Source of the DNA: Papaver somniferum
Lineage: Eukaryota; Streptophyta; Magnoliopsida; Ranunculales; Papaveraceae
Reading direction: 5' to 3'
DNA length: 64,000 bases
Assembly: GCF_003573695.1 (NCBI RefSeq)
Contig: NC_039364.1
Coordinates: 234,291,656-234,355,655 of the forward strand
Below are positions 21,880-31,631 of the stretch, piece after piece. A program made the translations under genes and the position numbers. The notes beneath the pieces were generated by a model. The model was given only the letters and a program-made list of their open reading frames with translations. It was not told where the DNA came from and made no database searches. Numbering within the stretch: position 1 is the first letter of the stretch; every line of letters starts with the position of its first letter.

Positions 21880-22036
21880 TAGAGTGATGCTACACACTGT
21901 GATTTTTTCACGGTGATATCACCAACACTCACAGCTCCGGGTTCCACCCGGAGAAAATGGGGATTGGGATTTTGTTTTTTGTGGGCCCCATCATTTTTTT
22001 TTGTGAGTGTCGGTGATATCACCGTGAATCTATACT
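21880..22036. mobile_element. MITE with CACGGTGATATCACC terminal repeats
   Basis: CACGGTGATATCACC plus AACACTCAC near the left end is matched by GTGAGTGTCGGTGATATCACC near the right end. The interior is about 100 bp (TCCGGGTTCCACCCGGA, then poly-T). Each terminal repeat is itself palindromic (GGTGATATCACC). It sits in DNA otherwise homologous to the MinE 3' flank (compare 25130-25200), so it is a later insertion. Confidence 0.75.
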
Positions 22037-22600
22037 TGTCGTTTTTTCTAACCCCAACACCTGTATCCACAGTGAACCACAAATCAAGACATGAAAACCG
22101 TATAACTAAAAACTAAAGCTAAAAACATTTACAAATAATAAGAATAACAGTGCCAACTCCACCCCTTCTGAGCAAATAAGATGCCACTATTCATAATACC
22201 ATTTCTTGAGCAACCCAGTTCTATGAAGAGAATATGGAAATGGAATCGGAAATATAAGCAATGAATTGGCACCTAGGAACTTTTCTTATCAATGATAATA
22301 GCTTCACAACTGTCACAAACATGCAAAAGAGGAGGTGGTTTACAAGGATTTACGATGAGCCAAGTTACCTATGCAGTCACTGCCGCATTTAATCAGCTGC
22401 AAACAAAAAGGTAATCTTACAAATTTCTCAGAAAAACGAAATGCTGAAAATACCTCATTCGCAAACGCCATATAACAAATGGAAATCCTCCATAAACCTG
22501 ATTTAGGTACATGAAGCATTAAATTGTACATTAACTGTTTGAATTTGTAGACCACGTGCAAGTTGAAGTGCAATGCCTCCTACCTCGATGAACTAAGATA
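22037..22600 (-). pseudogene. MinE gene remnant: 3' flank fused to intron, coding exon deleted
   Basis: About 22040-22090 (CCTGTATCCACAGTGAACCAC) matches 25165-25200, immediately downstream of the MinE stop. About 22090-22600 matches the MinE intron at about 26340-26920 (ACTAAAAACTAAAGCTAAAA, CATAACACCATTTC-like and CCTCCA-AAACCTGATTTAGG words). The second exon, which would lie between, is missing. This is a decayed partial duplicate and codes for nothing. Confidence 0.75.
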
Positions 22601-23338
22601 GCATTTTTGCAGGTTGGCTGTGGTTAAGGACAGATTGGAAATATAGATCATGTTAGTTGTTACCACAGAGAACTCTGCCCATTTGACGGTATCGTTCTTA
22701 TGAGATTTATTGACGAATGAAGACTATCTAACCGTGTGATTTCCTATTCAAGCTACTCCTGTAAACTGATACTGGTAATAACAGCACTAACATAAGCAGT
22801 ACGAAATCACAATGAAAATATGAAAACTAATGGTGCAGTTTCCTGTTCAAGCTACTTCTCACTGTAAATGGTAATCACAACACTAGCATAGGCATTAGGG
22901 AAACACAAGACATAAAATATGAAAACTACTAAGAAGTAATAATAAAACCTTGTACTACTGGGAAAGCTCTCCCGCTTTTGCCTGCATTAGTTATTTACTT
23001 ATCCGACTCTCATGTATACATCAGATTCCTCCATTGAAATAAGGTCGAGTCACTAACACAATGCGCAATCTAAAAACTAAAAAGCAATAAAGCTTAACCC
23101 AACATGAAAACCACTCCCATGAACATGAAGTTGGATTGATAATTTAAAGACAGAAAAAGTAATCCATCAACAAATATTTCCGACTAACACAATGTCAATA
23201 ACATTTAGGTTCACCCAAAGGTTACTTATCCAACTTTAAGGTGAAACTAACAAGTCTTATAGTATGACATGAATATTACTTTCAGAAACTCAATGGAGTT
23301 TACCAGTTTATAAGTCTGTATGCAGGGATGTCATCCTC
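22601..23338. other. Intergenic DNA
   Basis: No coding region, RNA gene or terminal repeat is recognised between the MinE remnant and the F-box pseudogene. Two diverged phrases (CTGTTCAAGCTACT-like at about 22745 and 22845) suggest a local duplication of roughly 100 bp. Confidence 0.4.
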
Positions 23339-24506
23339 CTATAGAAGCTTCAAAGGCTGATCATAGCTTCTCTCAACTTCAACAGACTCCATAATCCCTG
23401 TGTCTTCTTCCCCTAATTCTTTCAACGAAACTAAGGTGTTCTTGTGACGGAATACTTGACGAATGTGCACCTTAAAATCCACAAGCCTTTTCGAAGTAGA
23501 AGCTTTTGGGTCATAAATGTTGAGATACTTACTACTGTAAGTTAAAGCACCAGCAATCTTTGTAACGGCTACTAATTCGCTTATGTCAATCCTAAACTCT
23601 CTACTCCAACGAAATGACTGATGTTGCTCACGCTCTTCTTTCATGTCATCATTGTCATTCTTCTTTTTTAATACCCATATGTCAAAATTGTCAACTCCTT
23701 CAACCTCTAGCCAAACGGCAAGAAGAAGAGACCCATCCAAAACCCCAATTCGATGGTTACACCAGCTACAGTCCAGTGGCAAAGGAGGTGGTGCAAGATG
23801 ATCATAAACCTTCTCCTCAGCCAAATCGAAGATTGCAATCATTTCTGATTTAAATCCCGTCCAATAAATAGCTTCACTGGCTAAGATACTGTGTACCCAA
23901 TAATCGCCAGATCAATTATTGAACCCTCCAACGTTTCTCCATCCATTGCCACTGCCTAGAGTGTATATGTCAACTTGTAAAAACTCGGTCGTCAGAGAAG
24001 GTAATCTTACAACTTTATACGCATTGGTGGAAGAAACGAAACCAAATCCGTAAGAGTAATACATATCAGAATCTGTGTTGATTTATGGAAGCACAACATG
24101 CTGTTTGGTGATGGGGTTACAGATCCAAACACTGTTGTCACCTCCAGCCAGACACATTAAGCCATTACAAGAACCAATAATCCAACTATCACTAACCGGA
24201 ACCTTGAAACTAAATCTTATAATTCTATGAATGGGTTGATTGATCATGGTTCTCGTTAAATTCAAAATAGTAAAGACAATTTGCACGGTGAGACAAGGCA
24301 GTAAAACCTAACTTACCAGAATCAGCAGCAGAAGGATGTTTAAGATGATGATGTACGTGCAACTTCGAGAATGATGGATCATGAGAAGAAACAAGATTTC
24401 TCCAATTTGTGCACACTAATTTGCAATCAAGCACTGTTTCGATCGGTACTCGACTCAGAATGTCTGATGTGATCTCTGTATGAAGGAGCTTGAAATATTC
24501 CATCAT
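23339..24506 (-). pseudogene. F-box protein with F-box-associated domain, disabled
   Basis: The start MMEYFKLLHTEITSDILSRV at 24506 leads into an N-terminal F-box (residues about 8-50, including VPIETVLDCKLVCTNWRNLV). After about 93 residues the frame shifts by one base near 24240. It resumes with VPVSDSWIIGSCNGLMCLA and WICNPITKQHVVLP, typical of the start of an F-box-associated (FBA) domain. Two in-frame stops follow (24083 and about 23913), then a 167-residue open tail with further FBA sequence ending at 23339. The full span would give about 390 residues, the normal family length. F-box proteins recruit substrates to SCF ubiquitin ligases. With one frameshift and two stops this copy is almost certainly non-functional, unless an unannotated intron bypasses the lesions, which I did not find. 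Confidence 0.85.
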
Positions 24507-25206
24507 AACTACCCTTTAATCTTTATGCGTCCAGAGAAACAACTATTCTTAGGGTTTGATTCGAAGAATATAATTCCGAGAATATAAAGAGAGTAAAGTT
24601 GGAAAAAGAATGAAAAACTAAGAGATCCGTTCAGATTTAAGATCGGGGTGTGTAACGAAGGTGTAAGTAAATACTATTTCTGTTTCAGGAAAATTGATAC
24701 TTCCATTATTATTATTGTTTTTTATTTTTATTTTGCCTAAAATGGTGAAAAGTCAAAATATCACTTTTTCTGAAACATAGGGACAACAGAGGACTAACTT
24801 GGATGACGAAATTAAGCCATTGGTTATCTTAATTCATTACTCATTACAAGAAGTCCAGACACTTCAGTTTTGCTCAAGGAATTCATTCCTGCAAAGATTC
24901 AAGATGGTTGGGCCAAATCTAACCCTGACACAATTTTGTAATGACTTCAGCGTTTGATGTTAGACATTAAAGCAACCAAAATCTGAGTTCAGAAATAGAA
25001 TAGAATATCAGGGACAGAACGAAATATATACAAAAAGCTCGTGTATAACTACTATAGGTCTGTAACCACTGACAAAGAGGAAAAGAATAGAAGCAGTACA
25101 ATAATACCAGTTTACTGCGGGAAGCTTGTTTCGTCATAGAAAACAGAACTTTGTTCCAACCCCAACTCCTGTATCCACAGTGAACCACACAAATCAAGAC
25201 TTTTTC
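24507..25206. other. Intergenic DNA between MinE and the F-box pseudogene
   Basis: It contains the MinE 3' flank (25120-25206, the part duplicated at 22040) and otherwise AT-rich sequence. No separate gene is supported. Confidence 0.5.
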
Positions 25207-27181
25207 TCATTGAGGGTTGAAGAAATCAAATCTGACATCCACAGAACCTGAGCTTTCTCCTGTATCTTTATAGTCGACGTTTGTTATCATTCCTCCTAAC
25301 TCATCCTCGTCGTCTAAATATGCAGCCTTTACCCGCTTGACTGGAACTATGACAGAGTAAACAGTTCCGATATCTGGATCAGTTGAGACGCTAAGTTGGA
25401 CTTTATCTTCCGAGTCTATCACCACGAAATCAGATAGCGCACCAACTATGTTGCTAACAATCTTCTGCTTTGCCTCGTCACTAACTGCACACCGGTCAGA
25501 AAAGAGGATCATCTTCAGTCGTTTTTTGGCGATATTGGCATTAGACTTTCTCTGTGTTGTTGTTGATGGGAACAGAATTTTCCATGCTATGTTTAAACGC
25601 TCAAAGAAGCTCATGTTTACTGCGTTTAGAAGGAAACCCTCAGTTTCTTGGTTTAGAGTGTCAGGGGTGAATTTGTTATCTCCTGTGATTCCAAAAGATC
25701 GGTAAGAATGGCATCGCGTAGTATGGTTGCCATGTTCTATGCGAGGCCATTTAGTTGAACTTTCGGAAACACTGCACGGACCACTTAGGAAACCAGCAAA
25801 CGATACCTGCAGCATCAAAGGATTAACTTATAAGTATGACAACAACATCAATATCAGTGATACTTTAATAAATCTGAAATATCATATGCTCGAACTAAAA
25901 TCCGGGGTAGTTGCACGAACTCAGCGCTTCTTTTCTCGGATTTCAATTGTGTCAATGCCGATACTAACAAAAAGTATCAACACAAAAGCTCAAAAGTTTC
26001 CGGATCCAAGGAATTCAAGAACCTCCAAAAATGCGAAAGACTAAACTGCAGGGGAAAACATCTAGTCCCATGTTTCTTTTTATTTTTTTAGGCAGACCAA
26101 CAACTCATGATAATTACCCCACAGTCAAATCACAGGCCAGCTAATATACTAATTCAATACTCTTTTTTGGTCAAAGCCCTAAATAGGGGAGGCTCTTTAG
26201 AAAATACGCCGAAGCATCTAATGCTGTTGATACTAAGTTAGCTGAGAAGGTTATATTATTAACGTTGTGCGAGTAAGAATGTTGCTCTCCTAGCAAGTCC
26301 AAGTAACTCTACAAGTAGTCTAAGTATGTAAGGATGTTTAAAACCGTAAAACTAAAAACTAAAGCTAAAACATTTATGAATGATGAGAATAATGCCAAGT
26401 CAACCCCTTCTAAGCATACAAGATGTCACCATTCATAACACCATTTCATGAGTGACCCTGCTTCTATGAAGAGAGAATATGAATGGAGTCGGAAAAATAA
26501 GCAAGCAGTGAATTCATTGAATTGGCATGAGATTAGCATGTAGGATCAGTGATAATAGCTTCATAATTTAACGTGCAAAAGAGGGGGTCGTTTAAAAGGA
26601 TTTACGATGAGCCATGTTACCAACAGTCACTGGCACATTAAATTAGCTGCAAACAAGAATGGTACAATTACAAGCAACCGCTAAAAGCAAATTCTCGATT
26701 CTTCAGGAAACTCAAATGCTAGCAGCCTTGCCAGTAATTAAGTAAGAACAAAAACACTATAATCAAGCCATTTTTCACAAATTTGAAGGAAACCCTAACA
26801 GATAAAAAAAAATCTCAAACAACATCCAAATTTCTCTGAAACCCAAATTGAAGAAGAAACCCTAATTCCGGTACACCAAATAACAAATGTGAATCCTCCA
26901 AAAACCTAATTTAGGTATTTTGAAAGCTTCAAATTGGGGGAATTGAGAGAAATCGGTGTTTGAAATTTCCCCAAATTTAGCATACAACATTGACTAAAAA
27001 GTTAAATGAATCATGATTTTAACACTTTCAATCATGTTTCTGAGATGTCAATCGATTGAAATTGGGAAAAAGGAAGTGAAAACCTTACCTTGGAAGATGA
27101 AGTCGGAGAAGGTCGAATGGGATGCATAGAATAACAAGGCAGTGTTGCAGAAACCTTGAAATCGCCATACATTGCTGCCAT
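25207..27181 (-). CDS. MinE1: Chloroplast MinE, plastid-division topological specificity factor
   Basis: Two exons are joined: 27181-27089 (31 codons) and 25806-25207 (199 codons plus stop). The intron 27088-25807 (1282 bp) has donor GTAAGG and acceptor CTGCAG. The 230-residue product has a Ser/Pro/Thr-rich N-terminus (MAAMYGDFKVSATL...) fitting a plastid transit peptide. It carries a conserved plant block FFERLNIAWKILFPS (about residues 98-112), the anti-MinCD/topological region NIAKKRLKMILFSDR (about 122-136) and the C-terminal VQLSVSTDPDIGTVYSVIVP. It ends in a plant-specific acidic tail. Length and domain order match Arabidopsis MinE1/ARC12. By family knowledge it works in the stroma with MinD to confine the FtsZ ring to mid-plastid. 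The upstream ATG is preferred over a second one four codons in because it is first and in frame. No lesion is seen. Confidence 0.95.
25807..27088 (-). other. MinE intron (1282 bp)
   Basis: Splice borders are CAAG|GTAAGG and CTGCAG|GTATCG. About 26340-26920 is duplicated at 22090-22600. No nested gene is seen. Confidence 0.85.
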
Positions 27182-28000
27182 TCTCTCTCTATCTTCTCTG
27201 ATTCAACTCGTTCTTCTCCGCACTTTTCCTCCTCTCCAGTCTCAGTGTGTGACTTCAGGCGTTCGTTTGGTTACACTAATAACAAATGAAAATTATGCGC
27301 CGAACATGTTTTTTCATTTTCACTTTTTAGTCTTTTTTTATTCCGGTAATAATTGCACCCCGTTTTGTGATCAAAACCGATTTTGGTATCGTATGGACAC
27401 TATTGGGTGATACAGCCGCCACGTACGATAAGGCGGTATCACACTCATATTTCCTTTGTTTCTGGAAAAATGTTATCTTGAGAAACTGAGGTAGCATCAG
27501 AGAAATCTGACAAGAGAAATAAAATGAATCAGAATTATCATAATAAGACACTATTGTGTGATATATTGGGTATGATATCACACCATCGGTGATACTGATA
27601 GATATTAGAGAAATCCTTCAAGAGAAAGAGAAGAATTATTAGAATAAGACGAATACAAATATAAATAAGATCTGATCAATAAAGAAATATGAATTTTTAT
27701 ATAAACCCATGTAACTACCATCTTTTCTTTTTAATAGTATATCTTTATTTTCTCAAAAGAAAAAAAATATGGATAACATCAGATCAATTTTTTTTTTCTT
27801 GTCGGATTTTTCGGTATTGTAGTTTTACGATATGTTCTTGTTACATTATATTCTCTTATTTTCGATCTTAAACTCGTTGTAACCTCGAATTTTCATTAGT
27901 GAAAAACTTCCTTATTTATCAAAAAAGAAAAAAGTAAACAAAATGACAAATACCAATCATTATCGAGACCAAAGGATTCTTATAAAATTAAGGGTTTACA
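27182..28000. other. MinE upstream region with diverged repeats
   Basis: About 27390-27660 holds repeated phrases (ACACTATTG.GTGATA, GAGAAATC..ACAAGAGAAA). It also has an imperfect hairpin, GGTGATACAGCCGCC / GGCGGTATCAC, at about 27408-27444. The rest is AT-rich. I see no convincing TATA box at a fixed distance from the MinE start. Confidence 0.45.
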
Positions 28001-28424
28001 CGTATGCGGATAGGGCACTATTCATATCCGAAACTGAAATACAATATTCGCTTTAGAATCGAAATCTGAACAAATATATATATTTCCGCTTTGAATTCGT
28101 ATACGAATTTTTATCCGAATAACGGATAATTCTCCGATCCAAAATCATAAGATAAGAAAACAATAAAATACAAATATTTTTGTAGAAACTAATATTACAT
28201 AATAAAAATTATAATTAGGATTAAAAAATTTATAGATACATTTTAATAAAACTTCATTAAATATTGAAATATAAAGGAAAATAACATGATAAAAAATGAT
28301 ATACACTTTTGTAGGTCTAACAAATATACATACATATCCATGCATGAAATTCGCATACATACATATCAGATGCCAATACTTGTATATCCGAATTCGTACT
28401 AGGTGAGTTATATTTTGGATTAAA
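28000..28424. repeat. AT-rich repeat fragment with CATATCCGAA/TATCCGAAT words
   Basis: CGGATA/TATCCG words recur at both ends (28020-28140 and 28380-28450), suggesting an inverted-repeat transposon fragment that continues into the duplicated segment at 28425. Superfamily not assigned. Confidence 0.4.
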
Positions 28425-29360
28425 AGGATCTGGATGTCTGAACCCGAAAACTATATTCGAATAATATTTGGTATTTCGAATGCGAATTTGGACGAGTTTT
28501 GGAGTTTTCGAACAACCATTGACCCCCTTAGTGCAGACCCATTAAGGATTTTTTTTCCGTAAGGTGTTATCACTTATCATCCTCTGTCATAAGGAATTTG
28601 CATATATCTGACCCATTGGTAGAGTCCACAACCTTTTAGGATCTGTTTTAAACAAAAATAAAATAAATTCATTGGTTTATTTTGGAACTTACACATTGAT
28701 GACATAAGTACATAATATAATTCATGCAGGTGATTAGCTAGCTACATACGGAAAAGATTGACCAAAATGAGTCGATTTAGGTGGGTTTTTAGAGATGATA
28801 CTTTCTGTAGATTGTATATTTTCCGAAGATAAATAATTTGTGAAGCTCTGAATTGATTCAAAGGTTCTACAATCAAAAAAAAGATTTAGCAAAAATTTTA
28901 TAGTATGAATTGTGGAGAATAAACTCCTCTAAAACCACTTAGACACATAAAATGCTTTTTGCTGGGTGTAAAAGTTCATGCACGAAGGTCATGTCTAAGA
29001 CCTTTACTCTAGAAGTATACTCATGGTGTGGTAAATATGATGACGAAGCATTACCATCTATATTTTTTTAATAAGAAAGAAGATATATTAAGAAGTTATA
29101 CTTTAATTTACATAAGAGGAGTATTTCATGAGATCTTAAAATTCTTGAGCGGAGACTCGATCCGCTGACTTCCTACTTAAGAATCAGGCTCATGGCTAAC
29201 TGGGAATTTGACCTAAGACAAATTACTTTAGAATTCAAAAACAAGTGAGATTTAATGCGCCCACTTATCACATTTCTCTTCTTCCCTCTCCTATGTTTTC
29301 CTTGTTTAATTAATATGTCCGACGAGAGTACCATTAATTACATAGTTAGCTTAGAAGAAC
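28425..29360 (+). repeat. Segmental duplication copy 1 (partner 36240-37169)
   Basis: This runs collinear with 36240-37169 from TTCGAATAATATTTGGTATTTCG through CCACAACCTTTTAGGAT, GGTGATTAGCTA and CATAAAATGCTTTTTG to CTTAGAAGAACT. It contains a minus-strand SINE (29060-29200). The two copies have many substitutions and small indels. Confidence 0.88.
29060..29200 (-). mobile_element. SINE-like element, tail shared with the LINE
   Basis: On the minus strand a tRNA-like head has a box A-like TTAGCCATGAG and a box B-like GGATCGAGTCTCC at tRNA spacing. The 3' end reads AATATATCTTCTTTCTTATT then A(7). The LINE 3' end at about 30813-30835 is nearly identical. A second copy sits at 36850-37000 inside the duplicated segment. 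Confidence 0.5.
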
Positions 29361-29639
29361 TATAATACTTAGTATCAAGGAGCATCATGTTAGCTTTGAA
29401 GAAGCTGCATGGTACTGAAATTTTGTAGCCGTGGATTGGTTATTCTCATTCGTCTCTATCATATGGTGGGGAGGTATGTGAATATAAGTGAAGCATGAAT
29501 AATTCACGCTCGAAGAGTGGATGAATTTATACGTATAACAAGTAAGTAAACAACGTAGGTGGGTTAAGTGAATTTATTTTTATTCGACTAAAAGAAGAGG
29601 CCTCTACGGTCGAGTTCTTTGGAATCCTCAAACCTACTT
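29361..29639. other. Non-coding DNA between the duplicated segment and the LINE
   Basis: No gene is seen. It may be the remainder of the element whose left part is duplicated, because LINE coding sequence starts directly after it. Confidence 0.35.
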
Positions 29640-29652
29640 GTAGGATAACAAC

Positions 29653-30252
29653 GTGAGTTCTTCAGTCACCATAAATGATAAATATAAGACCTTATGGGCT
29701 AATAAACTATCCCAAATAATATACTATCTCAGTCTCAAATACAATTTAGAGATGATTTATCTCTCAAATTATACCGCGGATATTCGTAAATTTGGAATCA
29801 AACCTTCCAGAAACAACCTAGCAATTAACTGGAAAGCTTTTTGGAAACAAAAACTTCCACCCAAAGTCCATCTCTTTATGTGGAAATTTTTACATCAATG
29901 TACGCCTACTAAATTTAAGTTATCTATTTTTACTAGATATCAAGATTATTTGTTGCCTCTGTGTGATGTAGCTGAAGAAACTCCTCAACATCTGTTTTCT
30001 GACTGTCATGTTGTCTATAATATGTGGAGCACTGTGCATCATAGTTTCTCTTCCATTTTTCAAACTCTTAGTGTTTATGATAGGATTTCTAATTTCTTCA
30101 CAGTAGTTAATAATCTAGTGTTAAATGATTATACAATGTATGAGATAGCTTGTTTTACCCGTCGGGTTGTTTGGAAGGCAAGATGTGCAAATGTTTTTGA
30201 TAATAAATCCTTTAATGGCACTGAGACATCTAATAATATTTTTGTGCAGTAG
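29653..30252 (+). pseudogene. LINE reverse transcriptase zinc-binding domain (zf-RVT)
   Basis: The 199-residue open stretch has the family core FWKQKLPPKVHLFMWKFL, followed by a Cys/His pattern (CTPTKFKL, then LCDVAEETPQHLFSDC, then YNMWS). This domain follows the reverse transcriptase in plant L1 ORF2. The expected first CP of the CPLC motif is replaced by LPLC. The frame ends at a TAG at 30250, which separates it from the RNase H part, so the protein is broken. Confidence 0.85.
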
Positions 30253-30263
30253 AGGAATGGAAC

Positions 30264-30804
30264 ATGGTAAAGTTACTAAGAATAAATAATAATGAGATAG
30301 CTAGACAATCTGAACATACTTGGAAACCCCCTGATAATGGGGTTTTCAAAATTAACTTTGATGCTTCCCATATTGATAAAAACACTCTGTCAGGTTGGGG
30401 ACTAATTTGTAGAGATGTTGCAGGTAACAATAATGGACTGCGAGGAGGGGCATGTAGTGCAATAGAAAGTTGAGGCTCAAGAACTTTTGGAGGCAGTGAT
30501 TTGGGAGAAGCAAAATGGTTGGGAAAAGATCGTTCTGGAAGGAGATTGTCAAAATGTAATAACATCTATGAATGGAAAGCTTGATGCTGTGAAGTGGACT
30601 ATGCAAAATGCAGTTAATGATGTTATTTTCTTACTTAGTTCTTTTGTGGATTGGAAATGCAAATATGTGCATGGAGATGTAAATCCCTTGGTTTCTCTAT
30701 CCAAATTTGCAAGATCACATTCTATTTGTTTTAATTGGCATAATAATAGCCCTGAATGGGCTAAAGTCCTGATTCAACAGGACAAGAATAGTTGTACTCC
30801 TTGA
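30264..30804 (+). pseudogene. LINE RNase H-like domain (RVT_3), broken
   Basis: The first frame (30264-30473) has WKPPDNGVFKINFDAS, GWGLICRDVAGN and GGACSAIE, the start of the plant LINE RNase H domain with the catalytic Asp of NFDAS. A frame change near 30470 leads to the second part (30487-30804) with EAVIWEKQNGWEKIVLEGD, the second conserved Asp, and a tail ending NSCTP. The frameshift disables it. Confidence 0.85.
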
Positions 30805-30857
30805 GATTTCTTTTAATATATCTATCTTTCTTATTAAAAATAAATAAAAAAAAAAAA

Positions 30858-31631
30858 CATTTTAGACCACATACATAACGAATATAAACATGACTATCAA
30901 ATGAAATGGGACAAAATTTGAAAATGACTAGCTCATCTATTTTGGGACGAAGGTAGTATGACGTAAATCACGGAATTTTAATAAGTACAAACTATCAAAT
31001 AGTCCAGAAAATCTTGTTGACTTGGTCCAATTGTTTTAAGGTCCTTAATATATTTTTAATTTGATCCAAAAAAATATTAGTTGGTCATAAGATTAAAATT
31101 ACCCACGTGGATGACATCATCAATGACAAAATCTATTTTGAAAAAGTGTCAACAATATCTTTTCTTTTTCTTTTCTCTCTCTCTATTGAAATACATGGAA
31201 AACTGAAAGCTTAAATATCTTTTGAACCATGAGTCGAAAAATAACAAATTTTATATATTCGGAAAGCTCCCAACAAAATATTTCCAATGAGTACCATTGT
31301 TAATATATTATGAGACTTTTAATTTTTACGTTATCTTAGGACTACCAAACAAACTCATTCTACAAAATGAACTAATTGAATGAACTACCATAATAGCTAG
31401 TTTCTACGAAGTGAACTAGTATAATAAACTATTATTACGAGTTCATATTACCATATGAAATATCATTAAGTGTCCATTCTAAAATATGAACACATAAAAC
31501 GAATTCATTCTACAACAACCTATGAAAATCAAAATTTCAAAGAATGAGGAGGAGCATCCCATTCTTCTAAAACTGGATATCTATAAGATTCACCTTAACT
31601 AATAAAGGGAACGCGGATATTTCAGCGATAC
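30858..31631. other. Non-coding DNA with a MITE-like end
   Basis: About 30898-30980, read on the minus strand, gives TACTACCTTCGTCCCAAAAT and TTTTGTCCCATTTCATTTGA, the phrase typical of common plant MITEs of the CTCCGTCCCA type. Only one end is recognised. The rest is AT-rich without genes. Confidence 0.5.

Larger units (their letters stand above)
29640..30857 (+). mobile_element. 5'-truncated L1-type LINE
   Basis: Only the 3' part of the second LINE ORF remains, a zinc-binding RT C-terminal domain then an RNase H domain. It is followed by a 3' tail TTTAATATATCTATCTTTC and a poly-A of about 12 (30846-30857). 5' truncation is typical of target-primed reverse transcription. I did not find the target-site duplication. 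Confidence 0.85.

Noticed and set aside
25207..27181. MinE as a sign of bacterial or plastid DNA
   Set aside because: The gene has a spliceosomal intron, a transit-peptide-like N-terminus and the plant C-terminal extension, so it is a nuclear gene for a plastid protein.
29140..29200. Possible tRNA gene (box A/B-like sequence)
   Set aside because: No cloverleaf can be formed. The boxes belong to a SINE-like head with an A-rich tail.
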